From assembly GCF_005860795.2 (NCBI RefSeq), contig NZ_CP058350.1, forward strand, positions 956,001 through 1,020,000: a stretch of 64,000 nt of DNA, read 5' to 3'. This DNA is from Peteryoungia desertarenae. GTDB taxonomy: Bacteria; Pseudomonadota; Alphaproteobacteria; Rhizobiales; Rhizobiaceae. The notes below the pieces were generated by a model, which saw only the letters and a list, made by a program, of their open reading frames with translations, was not told the DNA's origin and did no database searches. The translations under genes were made by a program, and so were the position numbers. Positions 30,113 through 39,118 of the stretch are shown here, piece by piece (positions within the stretch are counted from its first letter, which is position 1; each line of letters begins with the position of its first letter).

Positions 30113-31639
30113 TCAGGGTGCTGATTCGACTGTCTCGATTCCAGCCTTTGTGCACCACGCATGCAAGGGGGCAAGAACGGGATGTTCGAAGGCGACGGCA
30201 AGATGCCACAGCGTTCGCGGCATATGACGCATATAGCCATCCTTGCCATCCCGCTGTTTCAGACGCACCCATAGCCCGTTCAGCTTGCAGGCACGTTGAG
30301 CCGACATGATCGCCCAGGCCTCCATGAACTGATCACGCCTGAAATCGGCTTTCGTCCGAGCCAACATATAGTCTGCTATCAATTGCTCCATAAGAGGTCG
30401 GCCAATTGTGACACGCGCATCCTGGACGAGGGACACCACGTCATAGGCAGATGGCCCTATCATCGCGTCCTGGAAATCAATCAGCCCGACCCGCTCATGG
30501 CCGGTCTTGTCCTCCCGCCAGATGATGTTGGGAGAGTGAAAATCGCGCATGACAAGCGTCGTCTCGGCGCTCGTCAGCCTATCGAAGAGACTTCCCCAGA
30601 TTTGCCGGTAGGCAGCCCGTTCTTCCTGCGTGGCCTCTTTACCATTGCGGTTCCACGGCAGGTGCCAGTCGAGAAGGAGGTCTACCTCGGTTTGCATGGC
30701 CGTGCGGTCGAAATCCGGGATCGAGTGACTTCTGCCCTCTCCAAGTGCGACCTCTCGCTCGAAAGGGGTGTCATGGAGAGCCGCAAGGCACATTGCACTC
30801 GCCCGATAGCGCTCCGCAATCGGATGACCATCGGCATCCAGTACCGATCCGGTGCCGAGATCCTCAAGCAACAAAAGACCTTCTTCACCCGCAGATCTGA
30901 CAATGCCCGGCGCCGAAAAACCGTGCGAGCGCAGGGCATTTGCAACCGCAATGAAGGGATAGACATCTTCCGCCAGATGCACTGTCTGTGCATAGGTCTT
31001 GCCATTCGGCAGAATGGCGCCTTGCTGCTTCCTTGGTGCATCCATCAGCACAAGCCTGTCGGACCCGTCAGCCGGATAGACATGTTCATAGGCACGGCTT
31101 GAGGCGTCACCCGTCAGGTGTCGACGCTCGGCTTTCAAGTAGCCATTCGCATTGAGGAACGCACGGATCGCAAGCGAACGCTTCACTCTGTCGAGCACGG
31201 CTGGTGGGGCGGAAAGCTCGACAGTCCGTCCGCCTTCCTTCTCGAAGCTGAAGACCAGTGAGAGCCGATCCCGGGGCAGGGCGTCGACGGCGCGCTGAGG
31301 CCATTCGACCAGGCAGATCCCGCTGTTAAGGGCCTCGGGAAATCCCAGTTCATCGAGCTCGCTTGAATCCGAAAGCCGATAGAGATCGAAATGGGCAACT
31401 GGAATGCGAAGGTCGTAGTTCTGCACCAGCGTGAAGGTTGGACTTGGAACCTCAAGCTCAGGATCGTCCGCGAGGTTTCGCAACAACGCCCGGCACAATG
31501 TCGACTTGCCCGCCCCAAGGTCTCCATCCAGCGCGACACAGTCGCCGGGCTTCAGCGCAAGGGCCAGATCAGCACCCAGTTGCTGCGTTTCCGCCTCTGA
31601 CGCCAGATATACATGCAGAGGCAGTACGGTCTCGCTCAT
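30113..31639 (-). CDS. tsaE-amgK: Fusion of tRNA t6A factor TsaE and an AmgK-like sugar kinase
   Basis: The 508-residue protein has two unrelated halves. Residues 1-150 are TsaE, the ATPase of tRNA N6-threonylcarbamoyladenosine synthesis, with P-loop GDLGAGKST (39-47) and SPTFTLVQNY. From about residue 175 onward it is an aminoglycoside-phosphotransferase-fold kinase with the catalytic loop VMRDFHSPNIIW and metal-binding LIDFQDAMIGPSAYD, most like AmgK, the N-acetylmuramate/GlcNAc anomeric kinase. The start overlaps the divL stop as ATGA. Such fusions are known in rhizobia. The sugar substrate is inferred from murU next door. Confidence 0.88.
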   Translation of the reverse strand: MSETVLPLHVYLASEAETQQLGADLALALKPGDCVALDGDLGAGKSTLCRALLRNLADDPELEVPSPTFTLVQNYDLRIPVAHFDLYRLSDSSELDELGFPEALNSGICLVEWPQRAVDALPRDRLSLVFSFEKEGGRTVELSAPPAVLDRVKRSLAIRAFLNANGYLKAERRHLTGDASSRAYEHVYPADGSDRLVLMDAPRKQQGAILPNGKTYAQTVHLAEDVYPFIAVANALRSHGFSAPGIVRSAGEEGLLLLEDLGTGSVLDADGHPIAERYRASAMCLAALHDTPFEREVALGEGRSHSIPDFDRTAMQTEVDLLLDWHLPWNRNGKEATQEERAAYRQIWGSLFDRLTSAETTLVMRDFHSPNIIWREDKTGHERVGLIDFQDAMIGPSAYDVVSLVQDARVTIGRPLMEQLIADYMLARTKADFRRDQFMEAWAIMSAQRACKLNGLWVRLKQRDGKDGYMRHMPRTLWHLAVAFEHPVLAPLHAWCTKAGIETVESAP

Positions 31640-34233
31640 TCGGCAGCAACGACCTGTGGAACGATGGTTGACGGGATGCGGCAACGAACGGTCGTGCCTT
31701 CGCCGGGCGCACTGTCAATCGAAACGCTCCCGCCATGAAGGTTGACGAAACTCTGGACGATGGAGAGGCCGAGGCCCGGACCACTGCGCTTTCCACCCTT
31801 GCCGTTGGTCGAGAACCGGTCAAACACGGTCGCCAGCATTTCCGGAGACATACCGCAGCCGGTATCTGTGACCGAGAAGGCAAAATCGTCCTGATCACGC
31901 CAGCAGCGCATGGAGACAACCGAGCCTTCGGGCGCAAAGTTGACAGCGTTGGTCAAAAGCTTGATCAGGATCTGCTTCAGCCGCTGCCGATCCGCAATCA
32001 TGTGGCCGAGATTGGCTGTCGCCGAAATCTCAAGCGTCACCTTGCCCTCCTGCAGCCGGTCGGTCATCTGCATCGACACGTCATCAAGCAGATCGTTCAG
32101 ATCGATATCGGAATAATCGAGCTGCATGATGCCTGCATCGACGGTTGCAAGGTCGAGGATATCATTGACGATGGTCAGAAGAACCGAAGATGAGGTCGAG
32201 ATATGATCGACATATTCCGCCTGCCGCTCGTTCAACGGGCCGATTGCCGGGGTCTTCAAGAGGTCAGTGAAGCCAATGATATTGGTCAGGGGCGAACGCA
32301 ATTCGTAAGAGACGTGTTGAACGAAATCGTTCTTCAACTCGTCCGCCTTGCGTAGTGCCTCGTTCTTTTCCTTCAAGGCGCGCTCCGCCCGGACGCTGTC
32401 TGTCATGTTAACGAAAGTCAGCATCGTCTGGGCATTTGGAAGCGGCGTCACCGCATAGTCGAGGACAAGCCCGGAATAGAGTTCCAGCGTGCCCTGACGC
32501 GAGGGGCGCTCGTCGTCAAAGCTCGTGATCATGTGGCTGAAGGCTTTCCAGCCATCCGGGCGGTCATAGGAGGGTGAGCACGCCTTCTCGATGGCGCGGA
32601 TATGGGTGCCTAAAGCGGTCTGCTCTTCGGTCACGGCCCAAAGCGCACGGAAGGCAGGGTTCGACAACTGGATGCGCCCGTCGGGGCCAAAAACCGCAAC
32701 GCCTTCCGAAAGGTGGTCGATTGTTTCGCCCTGAACCCGCAGCAGCGTGTTGTATCGGGTCTCCAGCGCGACCTGTTCTGTCAAGTTTTCAAAGACCCAG
32801 GTGGCGCCTCCTTGCGGATGGGCTGAAACGATCACGCGCAGGGTCTGACCGTTGGGCAGATGCCAGAGGTCGGTCTGCGTTTCGACCGAGCGATAGACGG
32901 AAAGCGTCTTTTCCTTCCACGTCTTCCAGCTCAGTTCTTCCGGCAGCTTGTGTGCCGCGCGCAGCCTGTCCAGAAGCTCTCCATTGCCAGGTTTGCTTTC
33001 GAGGAACGGTGTTTCCAGTCCCCAAAGCTGAACGAAGGCCTGATTGTAGAACTGCAGCCGCTGCTCGCCGTCAAAGATCGCAACAGGCGTTGCAAGGTGA
33101 TCCAATGTGTCGGCATGGCTTTTCAGCGTTCGGGCCAGTTGCTCGCGCAGCACTTCTTCCTTGGAAACATCAATCGCCATGCCGGCAGAGCCTGCAGGTC
33201 CACGTACGTCGACGACATCAAAGAAGGCTCGCGAGCCGCGAACGGCGGTCGAAACCGTGTCGTGAAACGGCGATTCAGGCGTTGTGCTGGCCTTGATCTT
33301 TTCCCGCGTCAGGCTGCTCAAAACCTCGCGGCCCTCGACAATAGCCTGTTCCGGGCTTTGGGCTTCTACCGCTTCGCTATAGGCATGGTTGACCCAGACA
33401 AGCTTGCCCTCGGCATCGCGCTGCCAGACGGGTTGCTCGATGGCATCAAGCAGAGCTTCAAAGGCCGATATGGAATTTCTCAGCCGGTTGCGTTCGATCT
33501 TCAGTTCCGCAAGCTCGGCCCGCAGATTGTTGAGCGCGACAAAGCGGGCAAAGGCCCGACCGCCGGTTAGACGCCCCTGAACTTCGAGGACTTCGCCCCT
33601 TTGAGTTTCGATGATCAGGTCAAAGGTCTTGGCATCTGAACGCAAGGCCTCGATTGCTCTTTCAAGCTCGCCGGCGGCCTCGGGCTTCAACCACCGTCCG
33701 AAAGCGAGGAAATCAGCGTTGTGCGCGGGAGCGCCAGTCTCAGCCGGCAGCTGACCGAGGAATTCCGGCCTTGCGGTATGACCGTCCCAGACAACGATCC
33801 GTCTGTTCTTGTCAGCGATCAGTGCCTGATAACGGGAAATTCGTTGTTGGGCATCCGAAAGAGCTGTCCGCATCTCGCGTCCCTCGCTTTCCAGCCTGCC
33901 GCGCTGACGAATGAGCCAGATGGCTGAAGCTAGTGCTGCCGATAGCGCGCCAATCACCAGGACATAGCCCGCCACATCGACGCTGCTGAACAGCCGTTCC
34001 CCGTCCTCGATCAGATCTTGCGCATGGGCGAAGCTTGAGGTGAACAGGCCGGTAAAGGCCGTACCCGCCGCGAGGAGGTTGCGCATGCACGTGAACGCCC
34101 GCGCAGGTCCGGACCAGCATGCCTGTCTGCCTTGCTTAGAACCCGTCTCTTTTGATTTCAGCCGCCAGAGGCCCAAGTCCACGGTCGTCATGACCGCATC
34201 CCGCGTCAGCGGGCGCAAGTGTTGTACCGACAT
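31636..34233 (-). CDS. divL: DivL-type cell-cycle kinase with tyrosine at the phospho-acceptor site
   Basis: Histidine-kinase-like protein, 865 residues from the ATG at 34233 (other in-frame starts at residues 15 and 50). A signal-like or membrane segment lies at 50-71 and a second at 87-108. Three PAS-like regions follow (about 255-350, 375-480 and 505-610). The dimerisation box reads FVQHVSYELRSPLTN, so the usual phospho-acceptor His is Tyr643. The ATPase boxes look intact (LLTNAVNF, DTGCGM, GPGLGLSIV). This Tyr is the hallmark of Caulobacter DivL, which binds phospho-DivK and controls CckA and CtrA. It heads an overlapping minus-strand operon. Confidence 0.85.
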   Translation of the reverse strand: MSVQHLRPLTRDAVMTTVDLGLWRLKSKETGSKQGRQACWSGPARAFTCMRNLLAAGTAFTGLFTSSFAHAQDLIEDGERLFSSVDVAGYVLVIGALSAALASAIWLIRQRGRLESEGREMRTALSDAQQRISRYQALIADKNRRIVVWDGHTARPEFLGQLPAETGAPAHNADFLAFGRWLKPEAAGELERAIEALRSDAKTFDLIIETQRGEVLEVQGRLTGGRAFARFVALNNLRAELAELKIERNRLRNSISAFEALLDAIEQPVWQRDAEGKLVWVNHAYSEAVEAQSPEQAIVEGREVLSSLTREKIKASTTPESPFHDTVSTAVRGSRAFFDVVDVRGPAGSAGMAIDVSKEEVLREQLARTLKSHADTLDHLATPVAIFDGEQRLQFYNQAFVQLWGLETPFLESKPGNGELLDRLRAAHKLPEELSWKTWKEKTLSVYRSVETQTDLWHLPNGQTLRVIVSAHPQGGATWVFENLTEQVALETRYNTLLRVQGETIDHLSEGVAVFGPDGRIQLSNPAFRALWAVTEEQTALGTHIRAIEKACSPSYDRPDGWKAFSHMITSFDDERPSRQGTLELYSGLVLDYAVTPLPNAQTMLTFVNMTDSVRAERALKEKNEALRKADELKNDFVQHVSYELRSPLTNIIGFTDLLKTPAIGPLNERQAEYVDHISTSSSVLLTIVNDILDLATVDAGIMQLDYSDIDLNDLLDDVSMQMTDRLQEGKVTLEISATANLGHMIADRQRLKQILIKLLTNAVNFAPEGSVVSMRCWRDQDDFAFSVTDTGCGMSPEMLATVFDRFSTNGKGGKRSGPGLGLSIVQSFVNLHGGSVSIDSAPGEGTTVRCRIPSTIVPQVVAAE

Positions 34234-34359
34234 GCTCGGTCTGTCTCCGTCTTAGGTGCCGCATCATCGACAAGACATCCGTTATCCGCAGAACTGTTGC
34301 TCCACGAATCAAGTTTTAAAACAATACCGCTGATGGATTGGGTCGGGAAGAGGTGCGCC

Positions 34360-34393
34360 AAAAAAGAAAGCGCGACCTTTGTCAAGGTCGCGC
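34360..34393 (-). terminator. ahcY intrinsic terminator
   Basis: A perfect 10-bp stem gcgcgacctt / aaggtcgcgc with a 4-nt loop, read on the minus strand, is followed by TTTCTTTTTT. It lies 32 bases past the ahcY stop. Confidence 0.9.
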
Positions 34394-34424
34394 CCACAAT
34401 ATCTAGTATTTATCCAGCTATATT

Positions 34425-35822
34425 TTAATAGCGGTAGTGTTCTGGCTTGAACGGACCCTGCTGTTCCACACCGATATAGGCCGCCTGTTCTTCCGAGAGC
34501 TCTGTCAGCTTCACACCGAGCTTTGCCAGATGGAGGCGCGCGACCTTCTCATCAAGGTGTTTCGGCAGGACATAGACCTCATTCTTGTACTCGCCAGGCT
34601 TCGTAAACAGTTCGATCTGCCCCAGAACCTGGTTGGTGAACGAAGCCGACATCACGAAGGAAGGGTGACCCGTTGCGTTGCCGAGGTTCAACAGACGACC
34701 TTCCGAGAGAAGGATCATTCGATTACCCTTCGGGAACTCGATCATGTCGACCTGCGGCTTCACATTGGTCCACTTCAGGTTCCGCAGTGCAGCAACCTGG
34801 ATCTCGTTGTCGAAGTGGCCGATGTTGCCGACGATCGCCATGTCCTTCATCGCGCGCATGTGCTCGATGCGGATGACGTCCTTGTTGCCGGTCGTGGTGA
34901 TGAAAATGTCTGCGGTGTCGACCACGTCTTCCAGCGTCACGACCTCAAAGCCATCCATGGCAGCCTGAAGCGCGCAGATCGGGTCGACTTCCGTGACCTT
35001 CACGCGGGCACCGGCACCGCGAAGCGACGCGGCAGAGCCTTTGCCAACGTCACCATAACCGCAGACAACGGCAACCTTGCCGGCCATCATCACATCGGTA
35101 CCACGACGGATGCCGTCAACCAGCGATTCCTTGCAGCCATACTTGTTGTCGAACTTCGACTTGGTGACCGAGTCGTTGACGTTGATAGCCGGGAAGGGGA
35201 GGAGGCCCTTCTTGCTCAGTTCATAGAGGCGGTGAACGCCCGTGGTGGTTTCTTCGGTGACACCCTTGATGGCATCGCGCTGCTTGGTGAACCAGCCCGG
35301 GGACTGGGCGAGCCGCTTCTTGATCTGTGCAAAGAGGATCTCTTCTTCCTCGGAGCCGGGGTTCTTCAGGATATCCTCGCCAGCTTCCGCGCGAGCACCC
35401 AGCAGGATATACATTGTGGCATCGCCACCGTCGTCGAGGATCATGTTGGAGAAGCCGCCGTCGGCCCACTGGAAGATCTTGTCGGTGTATTCCCAATAAT
35501 CCTTCAGCGTCTCGCCCTTGACGGCAAACACCGGGATACCGGCGGCAGCGATCGCGGCAGCCGCATGGTCTTGGGTCGAAAAGATGTTGCAGGATGCCCA
35601 ACGGACTTCTGCGCCCAGCGCAACAAGCGTTTCGATCAGAACCGCAGTCTGGATCGTCATGTGGAGCGAACCGGTAATGCGCGCACCCTTCAGCGGCTTG
35701 GATGCGCCGAATTCTTCGCGGCAGGCCATGAGACCTGGCATTTCGGTTTCAGCAATGTCGATTTCCTTGCGGCCAAAAGCGGCAAGGCCAATATCCGCGA
35801 TGACGTAATCCTGTGTGCTCAT
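34425..35822 (-). CDS. ahcY: S-adenosylhomocysteine hydrolase
   Basis: Cytosolic NAD-dependent enzyme that splits S-adenosylhomocysteine to adenosine and homocysteine, clearing the product of methylation reactions. The 465-residue length is typical. Visible segments are [16 protein letters not shown], the substrate site [23 protein letters not shown] with the active-site Lys, the NAD fold [14 protein letters not shown] and the C-terminal FKPEHYRY. It is a single gene with its own terminator and a 24-bp palindrome upstream, which may be a regulator site. Confidence 0.98.
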   Translation of the reverse strand: MSTQDYVIADIGLAAFGRKEIDIAETEMPGLMACREEFGASKPLKGARITGSLHMTIQTAVLIETLVALGAEVRWASCNIFSTQDHAAAAIAAAGIPVFAVKGETLKDYWEYTDKIFQWADGGFSNMILDDGGDATMYILLGARAEAGEDILKNPGSEEEEILFAQIKKRLAQSPGWFTKQRDAIKGVTEETTTGVHRLYELSKKGLLPFPAINVNDSVTKSKFDNKYGCKESLVDGIRRGTDVMMAGKVAVVCGYGDVGKGSAASLRGAGARVKVTEVDPICALQAAMDGFEVVTLEDVVDTADIFITTTGNKDVIRIEHMRAMKDMAIVGNIGHFDNEIQVAALRNLKWTNVKPQVDMIEFPKGNRMILLSEGRLLNLGNATGHPSFVMSASFTNQVLGQIELFTKPGEYKNEVYVLPKHLDEKVARLHLAKLGVKLTELSEEQAAYIGVEQQGPFKPEHYRY

Positions 35823-35943
35823 GAAGCTCTCCGGCTAGATGCTGTGCCGCGACCACAACGGTTCTGAACGGCACGCCAATAGGACCCGGAACCATAACCG
35901 GGTGGTGGCTCACCAATAGCAGGGAACATAGAGCTTTGCAACC

Positions 35944-35967
35944 AGACATAAAGAAGTCTTTATGTCT
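35944..35967. promoter_or_regulatory. 24-bp palindrome upstream of ahcY, candidate operator
   Basis: Two perfect 11-bp arms (agacataaaga / tctttatgtct) flank a 2-bp centre, 122-145 bases upstream of the ahcY start. A further half-site, tttatgtc, follows at once on the right. The form suits a homodimeric winged-helix regulator. SahR, an ArsR-family regulator, controls ahcY in several Proteobacteria, but I cannot confirm a motif match. Confidence 0.6.
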
Positions 35968-35982
35968 TTATGTCATCACCTA

Positions 35983-36264
35983 TCAGGCATCTTCGCCGAA
36001 CCTGTCGGCAACGAGTGCGGCAAGTGCTTCCAGCACAGCAGTCGCATCTCTGCCGCTGGCGCTGACTGATATGCAGCAGCCGGGACTTGCAGCAAGCATC
36101 ATCAGGCCCATGATCGAAGTGCCACCGACCGTCATACCGTCCTTGGAAACGCTCACCTGTGCATCAAAGCCGCTCACCGTCTGAACGAACTTGGCCGACG
36201 CACGGGCATGCAGTCCGCGCTTGTTGATGATGGCGAGCTCACGCGTTGTGCTGCTGTTTGTCAT
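35983..36264 (-). CDS. ptsH: HPr phosphocarrier protein of the nitrogen/regulatory PTS
   Basis: Phosphocarrier between EI-Ntr and EIIA proteins. The ATG at 36264 (MTNSSTTRELAIINKRG) gives 93 residues. The active-site His19 is in GLHARAS, and a regulatory Ser50 lies in GGTSIMGLMML, the expected HprK target. A GTG at 36288 that overlaps the EIIA stop is an alternative start. It is last in the chvI-chvG-hprK-EIIA-ptsH cluster; no sugar permease is present, so the role is regulatory. Confidence 0.92.
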   Translation of the reverse strand: MTNSSTTRELAIINKRGLHARASAKFVQTVSGFDAQVSVSKDGMTVGGTSIMGLMMLAASPGCCISVSASGRDATAVLEALAALVADRFGEDA

Positions 36265-36284
36265 GCGCGCCGTACCTGCGTCCG

Positions 36285-36686
36285 TCACTTTCCGCTCAAG
36301 ACGCGGCTGGCGACATTGATGTATTTTCGACCAGCCTCGGAGGCTTCGACAAGGGCCCGTTCCATGTCATTGTCGCCGCGTACACCGGCAAGCTTGATAA
36401 GCATGGGCAGGTTGACGCCAGCAATAACTTCGACACGCCCGTTGTTCATCACCGAAATGGAGAGATTCGAGGGCGTTCCGCCGAACATATCAGTCAAAAT
36501 GATGACACCATGCCCATCATCCGCCTTGGTAACGGCATCAAGTATGTCTTGACGCCGCTGGTCCATATCGTCTTCGGGGCCGATTGAAACCGTCTCGATG
36601 AATTTCTGAGGGCCAACAACATGTTCCACCGCATGATGAAACTCTTCAGCCAGCTTGCCATGAGTGACAAGCACAAGTCCGATCAT
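36285..36686 (-). CDS. PTS EIIA component, mannose family (ManX-like)
   Basis: 133-residue EIIA-Man domain. The phosphorylated His9 is in LVLVTHGKLAEEF, and LTDMFGGTPSNL is diagnostic. No EIIB, EIIC or EIID genes are nearby, so in rhizobia this protein acts as a regulatory phospho-acceptor rather than in sugar uptake. It sits between hprK (130 bases upstream, no gene in the gap) and ptsH. Confidence 0.9.
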   Translation of the reverse strand: MIGLVLVTHGKLAEEFHHAVEHVVGPQKFIETVSIGPEDDMDQRRQDILDAVTKADDGHGVIILTDMFGGTPSNLSISVMNNGRVEVIAGVNLPMLIKLAGVRGDNDMERALVEASEAGRKYINVASRVLSGK

Positions 36687-36816
36687 TCTTTACTGCCCCT
36701 TAGCGCAAATATCGGCCAATTAACGCAACAATCCTGCTTCGTCCATCGGCAGATGCATCTTGGCGATGAAAAAGCGAAGTGCAAGCCAAAAGCGACCATC
36801 CTTTCGCCTGAAGACT

Positions 36817-37266
36817 TCAAATCCGGTTCAACAAGGCATCGATTCGGGCCAAAGGATAGCTCCAGCCCCTTGGAATTCGAAAAAGTGGGAGTTGAAGATC
36901 GCCGGCCAGAACGACTTTTTCATCCCGTGCTGGCAACCGCTCCGCAAAGTCGGGATCGACCGGCATGATGGCAAGCTGCAGTATCGCCTCGGCCTGGCTT
37001 GGCACCCTGACGATGCCGCTGAATCGAAGTTCGATCAACCCAACCGTTGTTTGAGGCGCGCGCGCCAGGATCTCGTCTTTGCTGTTTCGCCCGACAAAAA
37101 CCTGATCATCGGCGACAAGGGCTGCGGCCCGACCACACATCCGTGCTTCCGTGATGCAGGAAAACGCCATGTCGGATTTGCCCGCGCCGGACGGACCGAT
37201 GAACAGCAGGCCGCGATCGTCAATCGTTATGGCTGTGCCATGAATATTGACGAACCCGCCATTCAT
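36817..37266 (-). CDS. hprK: HPr kinase/phosphorylase, short alphaproteobacterial form
   Basis: Phosphorylates the regulatory serine of HPr. At 149 residues it is about half the Gram-positive length and holds only the C-terminal kinase domain: Walker A GPSGAGKS at residues 24-31, the DD of LVADDQVFV, and GLIELRFSGIV. The N-terminal domain of Firmicute HprK is absent, normal for this class. Its ATG overlaps the chvG stop as ATGA, so the PTS arm is translationally coupled to the two-component system. Confidence 0.92.
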   Translation of the reverse strand: MNGGFVNIHGTAITIDDRGLLFIGPSGAGKSDMAFSCITEARMCGRAAALVADDQVFVGRNSKDEILARAPQTTVGLIELRFSGIVRVPSQAEAILQLAIMPVDPDFAERLPARDEKVVLAGDLQLPLFRIPRGWSYPLARIDALLNRI

Positions 37267-39041
37267 GCCGTCTGCTCGACAGGCAATGTCAGAATGAACC
37301 GAGCGCCGGAGACCGCCCCCGTCGTGGCATCGACGACATTTTCTGCTCTGAGGCTTCCGCCATGCGCTTCGGCGATCTGTCGGCTGATGGAAAGGCCAAG
37401 ACCTGAATTCTGCCCGAAGCTCTCTCCTTCAGGTCTGTCGGTATAGAAGCGCTCGAAGATACGGTCGATGTTTTCGGCCTGTATGCCGGGTCCGTTGTCC
37501 TCGACTTGGATCTGACAGCGGCCCCGCGAACGGGACAGCCGAACGGTAATGCTGCCGCCAGAATCGGGAACGAAGGAGCGAGCGTTCTCGATGAGATTTG
37601 TCACGATCTGGCCGAGACGCAGGTCATGCCCATTGACCACAAAGCGGGTCTTCGGGTTCGCACGATCAACAACATACTTGATGGCCACGACTTTCTTGCC
37701 GCTTCGGATCTCACGCGACACATCCACAAGGCTTGTTACCAGTGTCTCGAGGTCCACGGGCTTGGCGTCACTCCGAGCCAGTTCCGCATCCAGTCGCGAT
37801 GCGTCCGAAATGTCGCTGATCAACCGGTCAAGGCGGCGAACGTCGTGCTGAATGATATCCATCAGCCTCTGCCGTGATTGATCGCTCTTCGCCAAAGGCA
37901 GGGTCTCGACCGCCGATCGTAACGAGGTGAGAGGATTCTTCAGTTCATGGCTCACATCCGCCGCGAAGCTCTCAATCGCATCGATCCTGTCGTAGAGTGC
38001 CGTGGTCATTTCCCTGAGTGCAATCGAAAGATTGCCGATCTCATCCTGACGGACGGAGAAGTCGGGGATTTCCTCGCGCTCCTTTGCGCCGCGTCGCACG
38101 CGAATTGCTGCCGCCGAGAGCCGGCGAAGCGGATTGGCAATGGTTGAAGACAAAAGAAGGGAAACGACGATGTTGACCAGAGTGGCCACACCGAAAACTC
38201 GCAGGATCGCCAGTCGCTCTGCGTGAACGATCTTGTCGATATCTCCGGCCTGAGTTGACAGGAGCAACACCCCGAGAACGGCACGGAAGCGCTGCACTGG
38301 AACGGCAACCGAAACAATCAACTCGCCACGGTCGGTCACCCGCACCACAGCGCCGCGTACCCCGGTCAGTGCATTCATGACCTCGGGATATATTGATCCA
38401 TCTCCGCCCGGCAATTCACGATAAACGGGCAAGCCGCTCGGCTGAAGCACGGTGTTGAAAACGCGGGTTAGGGTGTCGCTAAGATCGGTCGTATCACTGT
38501 CGACCGGCGGTAGATCGAAGCGGAGAACCTGGCCGCGGGAATAGAGATGTCGGGAGTCCAGCAGGAGGTTGGCATCGGCATCGAAAAGCCGCGCGCGGGT
38601 GCGCGTGGGAGAGATCAACCGCCGCAGCACCGGCGCGACCCGTTCCGGGTTGATTGGAAAGCCGAGATCTTCGTCATTGGGCACGGGCGTAATGCTCTGC
38701 CCGGCCTGCAGCTCAAGGAGCTTTTGCGGATCAATGGTGATCGAGTTGGTATCGACTGAGGCCGAGGCCGAAATGGCACCAGCAATGATTTCGCCCTGCG
38801 TCAGCAGGCTTTCGACCCGTGCATCGATCAGTCCTTCGCGGAACTGGTTGAGATACATGATGCCGCCGACAAGAACGATCAGCGCCGCGAGATTAAAGAA
38901 GACAATCCGTCGCGTCAGGCTCGAAAACAGCGCATGCCCGAAGATTCGGCGGATCAGGGTGAAGGGATGCGCAAACAGACGACGCGACTCCGGGGAGCCG
39001 TCGAGCTCCTCCAAACTCTCCTCGTCAACATGTCTGGCCAA
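37263..39041 (-). CDS. chvG: ChvG/ExoS sensor histidine kinase
   Basis: Membrane sensor of acid and host signals; controls virulence, exopolysaccharide and envelope genes through ChvI. The 592-residue product has TM1 at about 46-66, a periplasmic domain, TM2 near 275-295, HAMP, H-box ADVSHELKNPLTSLR (His365), and ATPase boxes VEDNGPGIQ and GLGLSISRQ. The start is a TTG at 39041 with GAGAGG seven bases upstream, giving MARHVDEES as in relatives. In rhizobia the sensor is held off by periplasmic ExoR, which is not in this window. Confidence 0.95.
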   Translation of the reverse strand: MARHVDEESLEELDGSPESRRLFAHPFTLIRRIFGHALFSSLTRRIVFFNLAALIVLVGGIMYLNQFREGLIDARVESLLTQGEIIAGAISASASVDTNSITIDPQKLLELQAGQSITPVPNDEDLGFPINPERVAPVLRRLISPTRTRARLFDADANLLLDSRHLYSRGQVLRFDLPPVDSDTTDLSDTLTRVFNTVLQPSGLPVYRELPGGDGSIYPEVMNALTGVRGAVVRVTDRGELIVSVAVPVQRFRAVLGVLLLSTQAGDIDKIVHAERLAILRVFGVATLVNIVVSLLLSSTIANPLRRLSAAAIRVRRGAKEREEIPDFSVRQDEIGNLSIALREMTTALYDRIDAIESFAADVSHELKNPLTSLRSAVETLPLAKSDQSRQRLMDIIQHDVRRLDRLISDISDASRLDAELARSDAKPVDLETLVTSLVDVSREIRSGKKVVAIKYVVDRANPKTRFVVNGHDLRLGQIVTNLIENARSFVPDSGGSITVRLSRSRGRCQIQVEDNGPGIQAENIDRIFERFYTDRPEGESFGQNSGLGLSISRQIAEAHGGSLRAENVVDATTGAVSGARFILTLPVEQTA

Positions 39042-39118
39042 ACGTCAACCTCTCGCCCGCGATGCCTCTTGCACGGCCCACTGCTCACCCAAGATCAATG
39101 TGGATCACGGCGTCAGTG

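Noticed and set aside
34086..34096. TGCACGTGAAC, a partial parS-like match in divL
   Set aside because: Only one arm resembles parS; the left flank does not match, so chance is the simplest explanation.
34437..35867. 476-codon open frame antisense to ahcY
   Set aside because: It mirrors a fully conserved 465-residue AhcY, has no recognisable motif, and its composition (His, Asp and Val rich) is typical of the reverse of a GC-rich gene.
35823..35982. SAM or SAH riboswitch upstream of ahcY
   Set aside because: I looked for the conserved core of SAH and SAM-II elements and did not see it; the palindrome fits a protein-binding site better.
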